A stretch of 64,000 nt of DNA from Pusillimonas sp. UBA3987 (GTDB taxonomy: Bacteria > Pseudomonadota > Gammaproteobacteria > Burkholderiales > Burkholderiaceae_B). The position numbers and the translations under genes were made by a program. Position 1 is the stretch's first letter; every line of letters starts with the position of its first letter. This document shows, piece after piece, positions 53,557-63,055 of this stretch. Under the pieces are notes generated by a model. The model saw only the letters and a program-made list of their open reading frames with translations, searched no databases and was not told where the DNA came from. The DNA lies in the NCBI GenBank assembly GCA_002384935.1, contig DGCD01000017.1, positions 72,701 through 136,700 on the forward strand, read 5' to 3'.

Positions 53557-54182
53557 TATTTTTCCCCCTGGTCGCGCGACTCATCGACCTTTTCAGTTTG
53601 AGACGGCAGGTTAACCAGACGCACCCGATCTTTGGCCCGCACTTTTACCTGCTGCGATGGATTGCTGTACTTCACATCGCGTCGACGGCGCAGGGTAAGT
53701 GCAATTGCCGCAACCATGCCGACCAACAAAATAACCGCACCAACCTCAACGGCGAAAAAATATTGGCCGTACATGAGCTCGCCCAGCGAAGCGGTATTGT
53801 TGTAACCCGCTTGTTGCGCCGCCGGGCCGCCGGTGTCGCCCCATGTGGTAATAAGCACAAAGGCCATTTCCAGCACCATGATCGACCCGATAATCAGACC
53901 CATGGGTAAATACGCTTTTACTCCGCGGCGGAGATTTTCCATTCGCACATCAAGCATCATGACGACGAACAGGAAAAGCACCATCACCGCACCCACATAA
54001 ACCAGCACAAGCAACAAGCCAAGGAATTCCGCACCAATCAGAATCCACAACATTGCAGCAGTAAAGAATGCCAGAATCAGATTCAATACAGCGGTGACCG
54101 GGCTTGCAGCGGTAATAACGCGAAACGCAGCGACCACCAGAACAACGGCCAGCAAATAAAACAGGACAGTAGCAAATGTCAT
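53556..54182 (-). CDS. nuoJ: NADH-quinone oxidoreductase subunit J
   Basis: NuoJ is a five-helix membrane subunit. The 208-residue protein includes EFLGLLLVLVYVGAVMVLFLFVVMML, the helix with the functional pi-bulge in complex I, and a charged C-terminal tail (RRRRDVKYSNPSQQ, TEKVDESRDQGEK) that is cytoplasmic or exposed. It lies 18 bases after nuoI. Confidence 0.95.
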   Translation of the reverse strand: MTFATVLFYLLAVVLVVAAFRVITAASPVTAVLNLILAFFTAAMLWILIGAEFLGLLLVLVYVGAVMVLFLFVVMMLDVRMENLRRGVKAYLPMGLIIGSIMVLEMAFVLITTWGDTGGPAAQQAGYNNTASLGELMYGQYFFAVEVGAVILLVGMVAAIALTLRRRRDVKYSNPSQQVKVRAKDRVRLVNLPSQTEKVDESRDQGEK

Positions 54183-54200
54183 AAGAGTCAGTCCTGAAAA

Positions 54201-54689
54201 TCAGCGATAAGGCGCGTCTTCGGATCGACGGCGCGCAATTTCAGATTCGTAGCGATCACCAATCGCCAACAACATGTCTTTGGTGTAGTACAGGTCGCCC
54301 CGCTTTTCACCGTGGTATTCATGAATATGGGTTTCCACAATGGAATCCACCGGACAGCTTTCTTCGCAAAATCCACAGAAAATACATTTGGCCAGATCAA
54401 TGTCGTAGCGACTGGTACGACGGGAGCCGTCGTCTCGCTCTTCAGACTCAATCGTAATGGCCAGGGCGGGGCACACCGATTCGCACAACTTGCAGGCAAT
54501 ACAACGCTCTTCACCGTTCGGATAACGACGCAACGCATGCAACCCGCGAAAGCGCGGTGAAGCAGGCGTTTTTTCCTGCGGATAGCGCAATGTCACTTTC
54601 CGTTTGAAAAAATTCTTGCCGGTTAACCGCATGCCTTTAAGCATTTCGGTAAGCATTAAACTGCCGAAAAAATCTTTAATCGCTTCCAT
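54201..54689 (-). CDS. nuoI: NADH-quinone oxidoreductase subunit I
   Basis: NuoI carries two [4Fe-4S] clusters (N6a, N6b) that pass electrons toward the quinone site. The 162-residue protein has cysteines 63, 66, 69 and 73 in CIACKLCESVCP and 102, 105, 108 and 112 in CIFCGFCEESCP. Twenty bases separate it from nuoH upstream. Confidence 0.97.
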   Translation of the reverse strand: MEAIKDFFGSLMLTEMLKGMRLTGKNFFKRKVTLRYPQEKTPASPRFRGLHALRRYPNGEERCIACKLCESVCPALAITIESEERDDGSRRTSRYDIDLAKCIFCGFCEESCPVDSIVETHIHEYHGEKRGDLYYTKDMLLAIGDRYESEIARRRSEDAPYR

Positions 54690-54709
54690 ATCTAGCCCCA
54701 GTTAACCCT

Positions 54710-55783
54710 TTATTGCCAAATATTCCACGGCGTTTGCATCCAGATCGCCACAACAACCAGCCAGACACCCGTCAATGGAATAAATACTTTCCAGCCCAGG
54801 CGCATAATTTGGTCGTAGCGATAACGGGGAAACGTTGCACGGAACCATATGAATAGGGAAACCACGAAAAAGGTCTTGAGACCCAACCACAACCAGCCGG
54901 GAATCCAGGTGAAGGGTGCGATATCAATAATGGGAAGCCAGCCACCCAGAAACATGATAGAAGCCGTAGCCGACAGCAGAATCATATTGGCGTACTCACC
55001 CAGGAAGAACAGCGCGAAAGCCGTACCCGAATACTCCACCATGTGACCCGCAACAATTTCCGACTCACCTTCGACGACATCGAATGGGTGCCGATTGGTT
55101 TCCGCCACACAAGACACCACGTAAATAACAAATAGCGGCAGCAGTGGCAGCCAGTTCCACGACAGGAAGTTCAGCCCCATGTCGGCAAACAGGCCACGGT
55201 CTTGACCCAACACAATATTGCTTAAATTCAGCGAACCCGATACCAGCAGTACCGTAACCAGCACGAACCCGATTGCCAGTTCATACGACACCATTTGAGC
55301 CGCTGCCCGCATTGCGCCCAAAAAAGCGTATTTCGAATTCGATGCCCACCCTGCGACAATAACGCCGTAGACCCCTACCGACGTAATAGCCATCAGGTAA
55401 AGCAAGCCCGCATTGATATCGGAAAGTACGAGCTCGGGCCCAAACGGAATGATGGCCCAGGCGGCCAAAGCCGGCATTAGCGTGACAACCGGTGCCAGAA
55501 TAAATAAAACCTTATTCGCCTGACTGGGAACCACCAGTTCTTTTGTGAGCAATTTAAAAACGTCGGCAAACGGTTGCAGCAGCCCCCGCGGCCCCACCCG
55601 TGTGGGCCCCAGGCGAATGTGCATGGCACCGATCATTTTCCGTTCCCAATAGGTCAGGTAGGCAACGCAAAGAATGATCGGAACGGCAATCACCACAATT
55701 TTTACCAGCGTCCAAACCACATACCACGCAGTTGGCCCGATCAGACCCGCCCCAAACTCGTTAATTGTGTTCAGCCATTCCAT
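54710..55783 (-). CDS. nuoH: NADH-quinone oxidoreductase subunit H
   Basis: NuoH lines the quinone chamber at the membrane interface. The 357-residue protein contains YWERKMIGAMHIRLGPTRVG, SNSKYAFLGAMRAAAQMVSYE and the acidic loop ETNRHPFDVVEGESEIVAGH, all family hallmarks, and about eight membrane helices. It starts immediately after the nuoG stop. Confidence 0.97.
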   Translation of the reverse strand: MEWLNTINEFGAGLIGPTAWYVVWTLVKIVVIAVPIILCVAYLTYWERKMIGAMHIRLGPTRVGPRGLLQPFADVFKLLTKELVVPSQANKVLFILAPVVTLMPALAAWAIIPFGPELVLSDINAGLLYLMAITSVGVYGVIVAGWASNSKYAFLGAMRAAAQMVSYELAIGFVLVTVLLVSGSLNLSNIVLGQDRGLFADMGLNFLSWNWLPLLPLFVIYVVSCVAETNRHPFDVVEGESEIVAGHMVEYSGTAFALFFLGEYANMILLSATASIMFLGGWLPIIDIAPFTWIPGWLWLGLKTFFVVSLFIWFRATFPRYRYDQIMRLGWKVFIPLTGVWLVVVAIWMQTPWNIWQ

Positions 55784-58111
55784 TTAGGCACGCTCCAACG
55801 TAACTTGGCCAAAGGCACTACCCAGGTCAACGGTTTGCGGAAACGCTGTAGCAACACGTACAGTACCCGGCGCCACGGCGTCGTCTACCTGTACTTGCAA
55901 AACCACCTGCCCGGTTTCTGAACGAACCCGCGCGGCATCGCCTGCTTGCAAACCATATTGCTTCAATGTTTCGACATGCGCGCGCAAAACGGGCGGACGG
56001 GAAGCCGGCGTTTCCTGCAAAGGTTTGGCGCGACGAACAATTGAGTCACTGCGATACACCGGCACATCGGCCACGCGCTCAAGCCCCTCGACCTCATTGA
56101 CCAAGGCCGGCGCAATACGAACTTCGTTAGATAGCCTTTCATGCGCGCTGGGCGACAACACGGCATCGCGCACTGCCTCTGATGTCTCTTCGTCGAAGCC
56201 CGACAGTTCGAATAAATTACCCAGAACACGCAATACTTTCCAGGCAGGACGCGTTTCACCGAACGGCGCCGCTGTGCCACGGAAGCTTTGCACACGCCCC
56301 TCTGCATTCACAAAGGTGCCCGACGTTTCCGTGTAGGGAGAAACCGGCAACATAACATCGGCCCAATCAGCAGCCGCATTGGCGTAAGGGGTAAGCGCCA
56401 CGTTGAACTCCGCCTGCTTCAGAGTCTGTACAGCTTGCCGGCCGTTATCAGCATCAAACAGGGGTTCAGCGTGCATGACAATATACGCTTTTAACGGCTT
56501 GCTTAGCATTTGCGCAGCCGTTTGCGCGCCGACGGCCGGTACGGCCCCTGCCAAATAACCACCTACCGTGTTACCACCTGTTGTCAGCAACCCAAGACGC
56601 CCTTTTGCCAGCCGAGCAACCTCTTGTGCATTGGCCGCAATCTGAGACGCAAAAGGCGAAGTGACCGCAGTATTACCCAACAAAATGGCAACCCGCTGAC
56701 CTGAAGCCAACATTTCGGCAACACGTTTTGCCGCGTCCGAGATTTTGACACCCGCGAAAGCCTGAGCCGGTGACTCACCGGCAGACTCAGCCAATACCAC
56801 CGCGACTTCCGCCAGCGCGTTGGGCAGGGCTGAAGGTTTTACTTCAAAATGGGACGCAACATTCATGAGCGGATCGTCGTAGGCGCTACCAATAAATGCG
56901 ATCTGGGTACCCGTTTTGGCGGCCTGACGCAGGCGCTGCGCCATGAGAGGCTGATCTTTGCGAATAAAGCTGCCTACAACCAAAACACGGTCCAGCGTAT
57001 TCAACTCGGCAACCGGCATGCCCAGCCAAGGGGCGCCCTGGAATGCCTGAACAAAATCCGTATCGTTATAGCGCAGACGAAAATCAATATTTTCCGAACC
57101 GAGGCTGCGCGTAAGCCGGGCCAAGAGCGATAACTCTTCCACCGTGGCCTGTTCGCTGCCCAATGCGCCGATTTGATTCGCACCGTGTTGATCGCGCACT
57201 TTATTCAGGCCTTTCACCACCGCCTGCAACGCATCGCCCCAAGATGCCTCCGACCAGTTGCCGTCGGCGTCTTTCACCATGGGATGCGCCAGGCGATCGC
57301 CGGCATACAAACCGGTATAGGCAAAACGATCACGGTCGGAAATCCAGCACTCGTTAACCTCTTCATTTTCGAAGGGAACGACGCGCATCACCTGATCGTT
57401 CTTCACTTGTACAACAAGGTTCGCACCCAGACTGTCGTGCGGGCTCACCGACCGACGACGCGCCAGCTCCCATGTACGCGCCGAATAGCGGAACGGCTTG
57501 GAGGTCAGCGCCCCAACCGGGCAGATGTCGATCATGTTGCCCGACAGTTCGGACTCGACCGCCCGCCCCACGAAGCTGGTAATCTCGGAGTGTTCTCCCC
57601 GGTTAATCATGCCCAGTTCCATCATGCCGCCGATTTCCTGACCGAAGCGTACACAACGTGTGCAATGAATACAGCGCGGCATTTCCTCTGCGGAAATGAG
57701 CGGCCCCATCTCTTTATGAAAGACCACGCGCTTCTCTTCCTTATAGCGCGAAGCCGACTCGCCGTAGCCCACCGACAAATCTTGCAATTGACACTCACCA
57801 CCCTGATCGCAAATAGGACAATCGAGGGGGTGATTGATCAGCAGAAACTCCATGACGCTTTCTTGTGCCGCCACCGCTTTTTCCGACGCAGTGTGAACAA
57901 CCATGCCGTTGGAGGCCGGAGTGGCACAAGCAGGCATGGGTTTGGGGGCTTTTTCAACCTCAACCAAACACATGCGGCAGTTGGCCGCAATAGACAATTT
58001 CTTGTGATAGCAAAAATGCGGCACATACAGCCCTAGCTTATTGGCCGCATGCATAACCATGCTGCCTTCGGGCACTTCAACTTTCTTGCCGTCGATGGTG
58101 AGTTCAACCAT
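55784..58111 (-). CDS. nuoG: NADH-quinone oxidoreductase subunit G
   Basis: NuoG is the largest peripheral-arm subunit and carries several iron-sulfur clusters. The 775-residue protein has a [2Fe-2S] domain with Cys34, Cys45, Cys48 and Cys62, a His/Cys-ligated region CPICDQGGECQLQD, CIHCTRCVRFGQEIGG, and a molybdopterin-oxidoreductase-like C-terminal half without cofactor. It lies 15 bases after nuoF and abuts nuoH. Confidence 0.96.
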   Translation of the reverse strand: MVELTIDGKKVEVPEGSMVMHAANKLGLYVPHFCYHKKLSIAANCRMCLVEVEKAPKPMPACATPASNGMVVHTASEKAVAAQESVMEFLLINHPLDCPICDQGGECQLQDLSVGYGESASRYKEEKRVVFHKEMGPLISAEEMPRCIHCTRCVRFGQEIGGMMELGMINRGEHSEITSFVGRAVESELSGNMIDICPVGALTSKPFRYSARTWELARRRSVSPHDSLGANLVVQVKNDQVMRVVPFENEEVNECWISDRDRFAYTGLYAGDRLAHPMVKDADGNWSEASWGDALQAVVKGLNKVRDQHGANQIGALGSEQATVEELSLLARLTRSLGSENIDFRLRYNDTDFVQAFQGAPWLGMPVAELNTLDRVLVVGSFIRKDQPLMAQRLRQAAKTGTQIAFIGSAYDDPLMNVASHFEVKPSALPNALAEVAVVLAESAGESPAQAFAGVKISDAAKRVAEMLASGQRVAILLGNTAVTSPFASQIAANAQEVARLAKGRLGLLTTGGNTVGGYLAGAVPAVGAQTAAQMLSKPLKAYIVMHAEPLFDADNGRQAVQTLKQAEFNVALTPYANAAADWADVMLPVSPYTETSGTFVNAEGRVQSFRGTAAPFGETRPAWKVLRVLGNLFELSGFDEETSEAVRDAVLSPSAHERLSNEVRIAPALVNEVEGLERVADVPVYRSDSIVRRAKPLQETPASRPPVLRAHVETLKQYGLQAGDAARVRSETGQVVLQVQVDDAVAPGTVRVATAFPQTVDLGSAFGQVTLERA

Positions 58112-58126
58112 TAGCGTATCCTGACC

Positions 58127-59494
58127 CTACAAATATTTGGGCACCACACAGCTTTTATGCTCGATGTGGTGTGCGAACTCGTCGCGGAAATGCTTGATAA
58201 AGCTGCGAACGGGCATGGCTGCAGCATCGCCCAGCGCACAAATCGTGCGGCCCATAATGTTATGCGCTACGGAATCAAGAACCTCAAGGTCTTCCGGACG
58301 CCCTTGACCGTGCTCAATTCGATGCACCATGCGATACAACCAACCCGTACCCTCGCGACACGGTGTGCACTGCCCGCAGCTTTCTTCATAGTAAAAATAA
58401 GACAGACGCATCAAAGATTTCACCATGCAGCGGGTTTCGTCCATGACGATGACGGCCCCCGAACCCAGCATCGAGCCGGCCTTGGCAATGCCGTCGTAAT
58501 CCATGGTGGTTTCCATCATGACGTCGCCCGGCACCACCGGAGCACTCGACCCTCCGGGAATCACCGCTTTGATTTTACGCCCGCCACGCATGCCGCCTGC
58601 CAACTTCAAAAGTTCCGAAAAAGGCGTGCCCAGTGGAACTTCATAATTCCCGGGCAATTCGACGTCGCCCGACACAGAAAACAACTTTGTGCCGCCATTA
58701 TTGGGGATGCCGGTTTCCAGATAGGCTTGACCGCTGTTGCGGAAAATCCAGGGCACCGCAGCGAACGTTTCCGTATTGTTGATGGTGGTGGGCTTGCCGT
58801 ATAAGCCATAGCTGGCTGGGAAAGGCGGTTTGAAACGTGGCTGACCTTTCTTGCCTTCCAACGACTCCAGCAGTGCAGTTTCTTCCCCGCAAATATAAGC
58901 GCCATAACCATGGAATGCGTGCAACTGGAAACTGAAATTGCTGCCCAGGATTTTGTCGCCCAAAAAGCCGGCTTTACGCGCTTCTTCCAGCGCTTCTTCG
59001 AAACGATCATATATTTCGAAAATTTCGCCGTGAATATAGTTGTAGCCCACGCTGCAACCCATGGCGTAAGCCGCAATAGCCATACCTTCAATGACAATAT
59101 GTGGGTTAAAGCGAAGGATATCGCGGTCTTTGAACGTACCCGGTTCGCCTTCGTCTGAGTTACACACCAGATATTTCTGACCAGGTAAGTTGCGGGGCAT
59201 GAAGCTCCACTTCAAACCAGTGGGGAAGCCCGCCCCCCCACGACCGCGCAAACCAGAGGTTTTAACTTCTTCAATGACGTCTTCCGGTGACATGCCGGAG
59301 GACAAAATTTTGCGCAAGGCTTCATACCCGCCCCGCTTGACGTAATCTTCCAGGCGCCAATTCGTGCCATCGAGACCGGCCACGATTTGCGGGCTGATAT
59401 GACGATCATGAAAAATCATACTGCGCGACAAATCGTTGTTGGGCGCAATATCGAGGCCTTCCGAAAATTTTTGCAAAATAGCGGCGGTGCTCAT
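58127..59494 (-). CDS. nuoF: NADH-quinone oxidoreductase subunit F
   Basis: NuoF binds NADH and FMN and carries cluster N3. The 455-residue protein has the FMN/NADH glycine-rich motif RGRGGAGFPTGLKW, the NADH loop CNSDEGEPGTFKDR, and the cluster motif CGQCTPCREGTGW with a further distal cysteine. It overlaps nuoE by 4 bases. Confidence 0.97.
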   Translation of the reverse strand: MSTAAILQKFSEGLDIAPNNDLSRSMIFHDRHISPQIVAGLDGTNWRLEDYVKRGGYEALRKILSSGMSPEDVIEEVKTSGLRGRGGAGFPTGLKWSFMPRNLPGQKYLVCNSDEGEPGTFKDRDILRFNPHIVIEGMAIAAYAMGCSVGYNYIHGEIFEIYDRFEEALEEARKAGFLGDKILGSNFSFQLHAFHGYGAYICGEETALLESLEGKKGQPRFKPPFPASYGLYGKPTTINNTETFAAVPWIFRNSGQAYLETGIPNNGGTKLFSVSGDVELPGNYEVPLGTPFSELLKLAGGMRGGRKIKAVIPGGSSAPVVPGDVMMETTMDYDGIAKAGSMLGSGAVIVMDETRCMVKSLMRLSYFYYEESCGQCTPCREGTGWLYRMVHRIEHGQGRPEDLEVLDSVAHNIMGRTICALGDAAAMPVRSFIKHFRDEFAHHIEHKSCVVPKYL

Positions 59495-59985
59495 TGCGCC
59501 CCCCCGTTCTGTTTCAATTCATTGATCATGGCATCGATCTTTTCCGGCATCATGCGCACACACATGTGTTTGTTGTTCACCAACATGACCGGGGAATCAC
59601 CACAAGCGCCCATGCACTCACCCTCAACCAATGAGAAGAGACCGTCTTGCGTTGTTTCATGAAAACCGATACCCAACGTTTTCTTCAAATGCTCCGCTGC
59701 GCTAACCCCGTCGCGCAAGGCACAGGGCAAATTAGTGCACACGGATATTTTGAAACGACCAGGAAGCTGGGTATCGAACATATTGTAGAACGTTGCCACC
59801 TCTTGAACAGCAATAGGTGGAACCTGCAAATAACGGGCAACATCTTCAATAACGTCGATAGAAACCCAGCCTTTCTCGTCTTGGGCTATGGCCAATGCAG
59901 CCATAATGGCTGATTGCTTCTGTTCTTCGGGGAACTTGATCAGTTCCCGGTCAATTTTCTGATAGGCTTTTTCGGAAAGCAGCAT
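59491..59985 (-). CDS. nuoE: NADH-quinone oxidoreductase subunit E
   Basis: NuoE is a thioredoxin-fold subunit with the [2Fe-2S] cluster N1a. The 164-residue protein has the cluster cysteines in CTNLPCALRDG and GECMGACGDSP, the usual four-ligand set. It lies 34 bases after nuoD and overlaps nuoF by 4 bases. Confidence 0.97.
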   Translation of the reverse strand: MLLSEKAYQKIDRELIKFPEEQKQSAIMAALAIAQDEKGWVSIDVIEDVARYLQVPPIAVQEVATFYNMFDTQLPGRFKISVCTNLPCALRDGVSAAEHLKKTLGIGFHETTQDGLFSLVEGECMGACGDSPVMLVNNKHMCVRMMPEKIDAMINELKQNGGAQ

Positions 59986-60019
59986 AGTTTGATCCGGTCG
60001 TTACCTTGGCTTGCGCCCG

Positions 60020-61276
60020 TTAGCGGTCAATTTCACCAAACACAATATCGAGCGTGCCGATAATGGTTACCGCATCGGCAATCATGTGCCCACGTGACAT
60101 TTCATCAAGCGCTTGCAAATGCGCAAACCCCGGCGCACGAATTTTCAAGCGATACGGCTTATTGGCCCCATCGGAAATCATGTAAATACCAAATTCGCCT
60201 TTGGGATGTTCAACCGCACTGTAGGCCTCGCCACGCGGCACATGCATCCCTTCGGAAAACAACTTGAAATGGTGAATGAGATCTTCCATCCCGGTTTTCA
60301 TTTCCTCGCGCGAAGGCGGCGCGACTTTGTGGTTGTCGACGATGACCGGGCCGGGATTATTGCGCAACCACTCAACGCACTGGCGAATAATGCGATTACT
60401 TTCACGCATTTCAGCCACACGCACCAGATAACGATCGTAGCTGTCGCCGTTCACACCTACCGGTATGTCGAAATCGAGGCGATCGTACACTTCGTAAGGT
60501 TGTGTACGACGCAAATCCCACTCGACACCCGAACCACGCAACATGGGGCCGGTAAAGCCCAGCGCCTTGGCGCGATCCGGGTCGACTACACCGACGCCCA
60601 CCAAACGCTGCTTCCATATACGATTATCTGTTAACAGCGTTTCGTATTCATCAATACAGGTTGGGAAACGATTGGTGAAATCTTCAATGAAGTCGAGCAA
60701 TGAGCCGGAACGTGCATCGTTCATGGCTTTTAATTCTTTGGCGCTGCGGTATTGGCTGCTTTCACCATATTGCGGCATGGTGTCAGGCAGATCGCGATAC
60801 ACGCCGCCCGGGCGATAGTATGCCGCATGCATGCGCGCACCAGACACGGCTTCGTAACAATCCATTAGGTCTTCACGCTCGCGGAACGTATAAAGAAATA
60901 CCGCCATGGCGCCCACATCGAGCGCATGCGAGCCGAGAGACATTAAATGATTCAGAATCCGGGTGATTTCGTCGAACATGACCCGGATATACTGCGCGCG
61001 CAATGGCACCTCTATGCCGGCCAGCTTTTCAATCGCCATCACATAGGCGTGCTCATTGCACATCATGGAAACGTAATCAAGACGATCCATGTAAGGCAAG
61101 CTTTGCAAATACGTTTTATGCTCGGCCAGTTTTTCGGTGGCACGATGCAGCAAACCAATGTGAGGATCGGCGCGCTGAATAACTTCACCGTCGAGCTCAA
61201 GAACCAGGCGCAACACGCCGTGTGCCGCAGGGTGCTGAGGCCCGAAGTTCAGGGTGTAATTCTTGATTTCAGCCAT
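60020..61276 (-). CDS. nuoD: NADH-quinone oxidoreductase subunit D
   Basis: NuoD, a relative of hydrogenase large subunits, forms most of the quinone-binding site. The 418-residue protein begins MAEIKNYTLNFGPQHPAAHGVLR, the signature with the functional histidines, and includes DPHIGLLHRATEKLAEHK and GEAYSAVEHPKGEFGIY. It starts one base after the nuoC stop. Confidence 0.97.
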   Translation of the reverse strand: MAEIKNYTLNFGPQHPAAHGVLRLVLELDGEVIQRADPHIGLLHRATEKLAEHKTYLQSLPYMDRLDYVSMMCNEHAYVMAIEKLAGIEVPLRAQYIRVMFDEITRILNHLMSLGSHALDVGAMAVFLYTFREREDLMDCYEAVSGARMHAAYYRPGGVYRDLPDTMPQYGESSQYRSAKELKAMNDARSGSLLDFIEDFTNRFPTCIDEYETLLTDNRIWKQRLVGVGVVDPDRAKALGFTGPMLRGSGVEWDLRRTQPYEVYDRLDFDIPVGVNGDSYDRYLVRVAEMRESNRIIRQCVEWLRNNPGPVIVDNHKVAPPSREEMKTGMEDLIHHFKLFSEGMHVPRGEAYSAVEHPKGEFGIYMISDGANKPYRLKIRAPGFAHLQALDEMSRGHMIADAVTIIGTLDIVFGEIDR

Positions 61277-61277
61277 G

Positions 61278-61889
61278 TTATCGCTCTACTCCGTAGCCCT
61301 CTTCACGCACGATACGCGGCGTAATTTCGCGCGGCTCAATGGAAACCGGCTGATAAATCACCCGTTTCTGCTCGGTGTCGTAACGCATTTCAACGTTGCC
61401 CGACAGAGGGAAATCTTTGCGGAAGGGATGCCCGATAAACCCGTAATCGGTAAGAATGCGCCGCAAATCAGGGTGACCTTCGAACACAATGCCATACAAA
61501 TCGAATGCTTCGCGCTCGAACCAGTTCACCGAAGGCCAGACATTGAACAGCGTATCTATCACGGGGAATTCATCGTTTTGCACCCATGTACGAACTCGCA
61601 ACCGCCAATTGTGCGCAACAGACAGCAGGTGGATCACAACGGCATAACGTTGCGGAAACTTGGGCGGCGCAACCTGCGCGGCGGGTTCGCCGTAAGTGGC
61701 GTAATCGACCCCGCATAAATCGATGCATAGTTCAAAAGACAATGCCGGCGTATCACGCAAAGCCGTACAGACATCTACCCACTGGCCCGCCGGGACATCA
61801 AGAGTGAGCTCGTTCAACGCTTCCTTCAGGGAACAGTTTTGGGCAAACTGTGTCTGCAGGTGATTTTTCAGAGTTTCAAGCCGGGTCAT
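61278..61889 (-). CDS. nuoC: NADH-quinone oxidoreductase subunit C
   Basis: NuoC is a peripheral-arm subunit contacting NuoD. The 203-residue protein contains NWFEREAFDLYGIVFEGHPD and LTDYGFIGHPFRKDFP, the conserved C-terminal signature. It is a separate gene and is not fused to nuoD as it is in E. coli. It lies 36 bases after nuoB. Confidence 0.97.
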   Translation of the reverse strand: MTRLETLKNHLQTQFAQNCSLKEALNELTLDVPAGQWVDVCTALRDTPALSFELCIDLCGVDYATYGEPAAQVAPPKFPQRYAVVIHLLSVAHNWRLRVRTWVQNDEFPVIDTLFNVWPSVNWFEREAFDLYGIVFEGHPDLRRILTDYGFIGHPFRKDFPLSGNVEMRYDTEQKRVIYQPVSIEPREITPRIVREEGYGVER

Positions 61890-61925
61890 AATAAATTCGT
61901 CGGACGATTTAAAGGGGCGCGCAAA

Positions 61926-62402
61926 TTAGCGGGCGATGGTGTTGGTGAGGCGAATTTTATTTTGCATTTGCAAAAGCCCGTAAACCAGCGCTTCCGCTGT
62001 GGGGGGACACCCCGGCACATAAACATCGACCGGGACTATTCGATCGCAGCCCCTGACGACGGAATAAGAATAGTGATAATAGCCGCCCCCGTTCGCACAG
62101 GAGCCCATGGAAACCACCCAACGCGGCTCGGGCATTTGGTCGTAAACCTTGCGCAAGGCAGGTGCCATTTTGTTGCACAAAGTGCCGGCCACGATCATGA
62201 GGTCGGACTGGCGCGGACTGGGGCGAAAAATAATACCGAATTGGTCAAGGTCGTAGCGCGCCGCGCCGGCGTGCATCATTTCCACGGCACAGCAAGCCAG
62301 GCCGAATGTCATTGGCCACAAAGAACCGGTTTTGGCCCAGTTCAAAAACTTGTCTGCACTGGTCGTGATAAAGCCTTCTTTCAGAATGCCGTCGATTGCC
62401 AT
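61926..62402 (-). CDS. nuoB: NADH-quinone oxidoreductase subunit B
   Basis: NuoB holds cluster N2, the last cluster before quinone. The 158-residue protein has the adjacent ligands Cys37 and Cys38 in FGLACCAVEMMH, then GSCANGGGYYHYSY and DVYVPGCPPTAEAL with the other two ligands. It lies 66 bases after nuoA. Confidence 0.98.
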   Translation of the reverse strand: MAIDGILKEGFITTSADKFLNWAKTGSLWPMTFGLACCAVEMMHAGAARYDLDQFGIIFRPSPRQSDLMIVAGTLCNKMAPALRKVYDQMPEPRWVVSMGSCANGGGYYHYSYSVVRGCDRIVPVDVYVPGCPPTAEALVYGLLQMQNKIRLTNTIAR

Positions 62403-62468
62403 GATTTAGCCCATATAACGATAAATGCCGTATGCCGGCCATAACAAATCTGCCACGCGCAGCGTCGA

Positions 62469-62828
62469 CTACTCCCAGTCGAGCGCGCCCTTCTTCCACT
62501 CGTAAAGGAAACCAACGGTGAGCACCGCCAGAAATACCATTACAGTCCAGAACCCAACCATGCCCAGGGCATCGTTCGCAATTGCCCAGGGGAAAAGAAA
62601 GGCAATTTCAAGATCGAACAAAATGAAGAGAATGGCAACCAGGTAATAACGCACATCGAACTTCATGCGCGAATCATCGAATGCTTCGAAACCACACTCG
62701 TAGGGAGACAACTTTTCAGCATCAGGGCGATGAGGCCCCAACACGCGGCCAACCGTTAAAAGCGCAAAGCCTATGCCCGTGGCAACAATTACAAACAGCA
62801 GAACGGGGAAATACTCTTGCAGGTTCAT
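62469..62828 (-). CDS. nuoA: NADH-quinone oxidoreductase subunit A
   Basis: NuoA is a three-helix membrane subunit next to the quinone cavity. The ATG at 62828 gives 119 residues starting MNLQEYFPVLLFVIVATGI; an upstream in-frame ATG at 62885 would lie within the promoter. The motifs YECGFEAFDDSRMKFDVRYYL and FDLEIAFLFPW are diagnostic. It is the first gene of the nuo operon. Confidence 0.97.
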   Translation of the reverse strand: MNLQEYFPVLLFVIVATGIGFALLTVGRVLGPHRPDAEKLSPYECGFEAFDDSRMKFDVRYYLVAILFILFDLEIAFLFPWAIANDALGMVGFWTVMVFLAVLTVGFLYEWKKGALDWE

Positions 62829-62862
62829 GCCATGCGTCCAACCGTGATAAGTAAACTTTTGG

Positions 62863-62918
62863 ATTGTATCATTTTGCGAACGCACATTTGGGGGTTAACC
62901 CTGTTTTGATACAAAACA
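62863..62918 (-). promoter_or_regulatory. nuo operon promoter region with two palindromes
   Basis: On the minus strand TACAAT (plus 62863-62868) lies 34 bases before the nuoA ATG and is a fair -10 box; no clear -35 is seen. Just upstream are a perfect 10-base palindrome GGGTTAACCC (62892-62901) and the inverted repeat TGTTTTG-ATA-CAAAACA (62902-62918). They lie next to each other and near the position of a -35 site, so they may be operator sites for control of complex I. Confidence 0.5.
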
Positions 62919-62989
62919 ACGACGCAAAACAAAAGCCACCCCGAGAGAGTATATAGTGAATTTTGTGTACTTCTGTCGGTGAGTGAGTG

Positions 62990-63030
62990 AATGCCCCATG
63001 AGCAATGGTTTTTGGGGCATTTTCATTTTT
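62990..63030 (+). terminator. Hairpin with T-rich tail, plus strand
   Basis: AATGCCCCA (62990-62998) and TGGGGCATT (63013-63021) form a perfect 9-base stem followed by TTCATTTTT. It resembles a Rho-independent terminator for plus-strand transcription, but no plus-strand gene lies in front of it. It may be the leftover terminator of a lost gene. Confidence 0.5.
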
Positions 63031-63034
63031 ACAC

Positions 63035-63055
63035 GGTGTGTAATTTGGTGTGTAA
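63035..63055 (+). repeat. Direct repeat GGTGTGTAA, two copies
   Basis: GGTGTGTAA occurs at 63035-63043 and 63047-63055, three bases apart (period 12). As I recall such GTGTGTAA repeats are common beside attachment sites of P4-type tyrosine-recombinase integrases, but no integrase gene is seen here. It may be an arm-type site left by a lost element. Confidence 0.4.
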
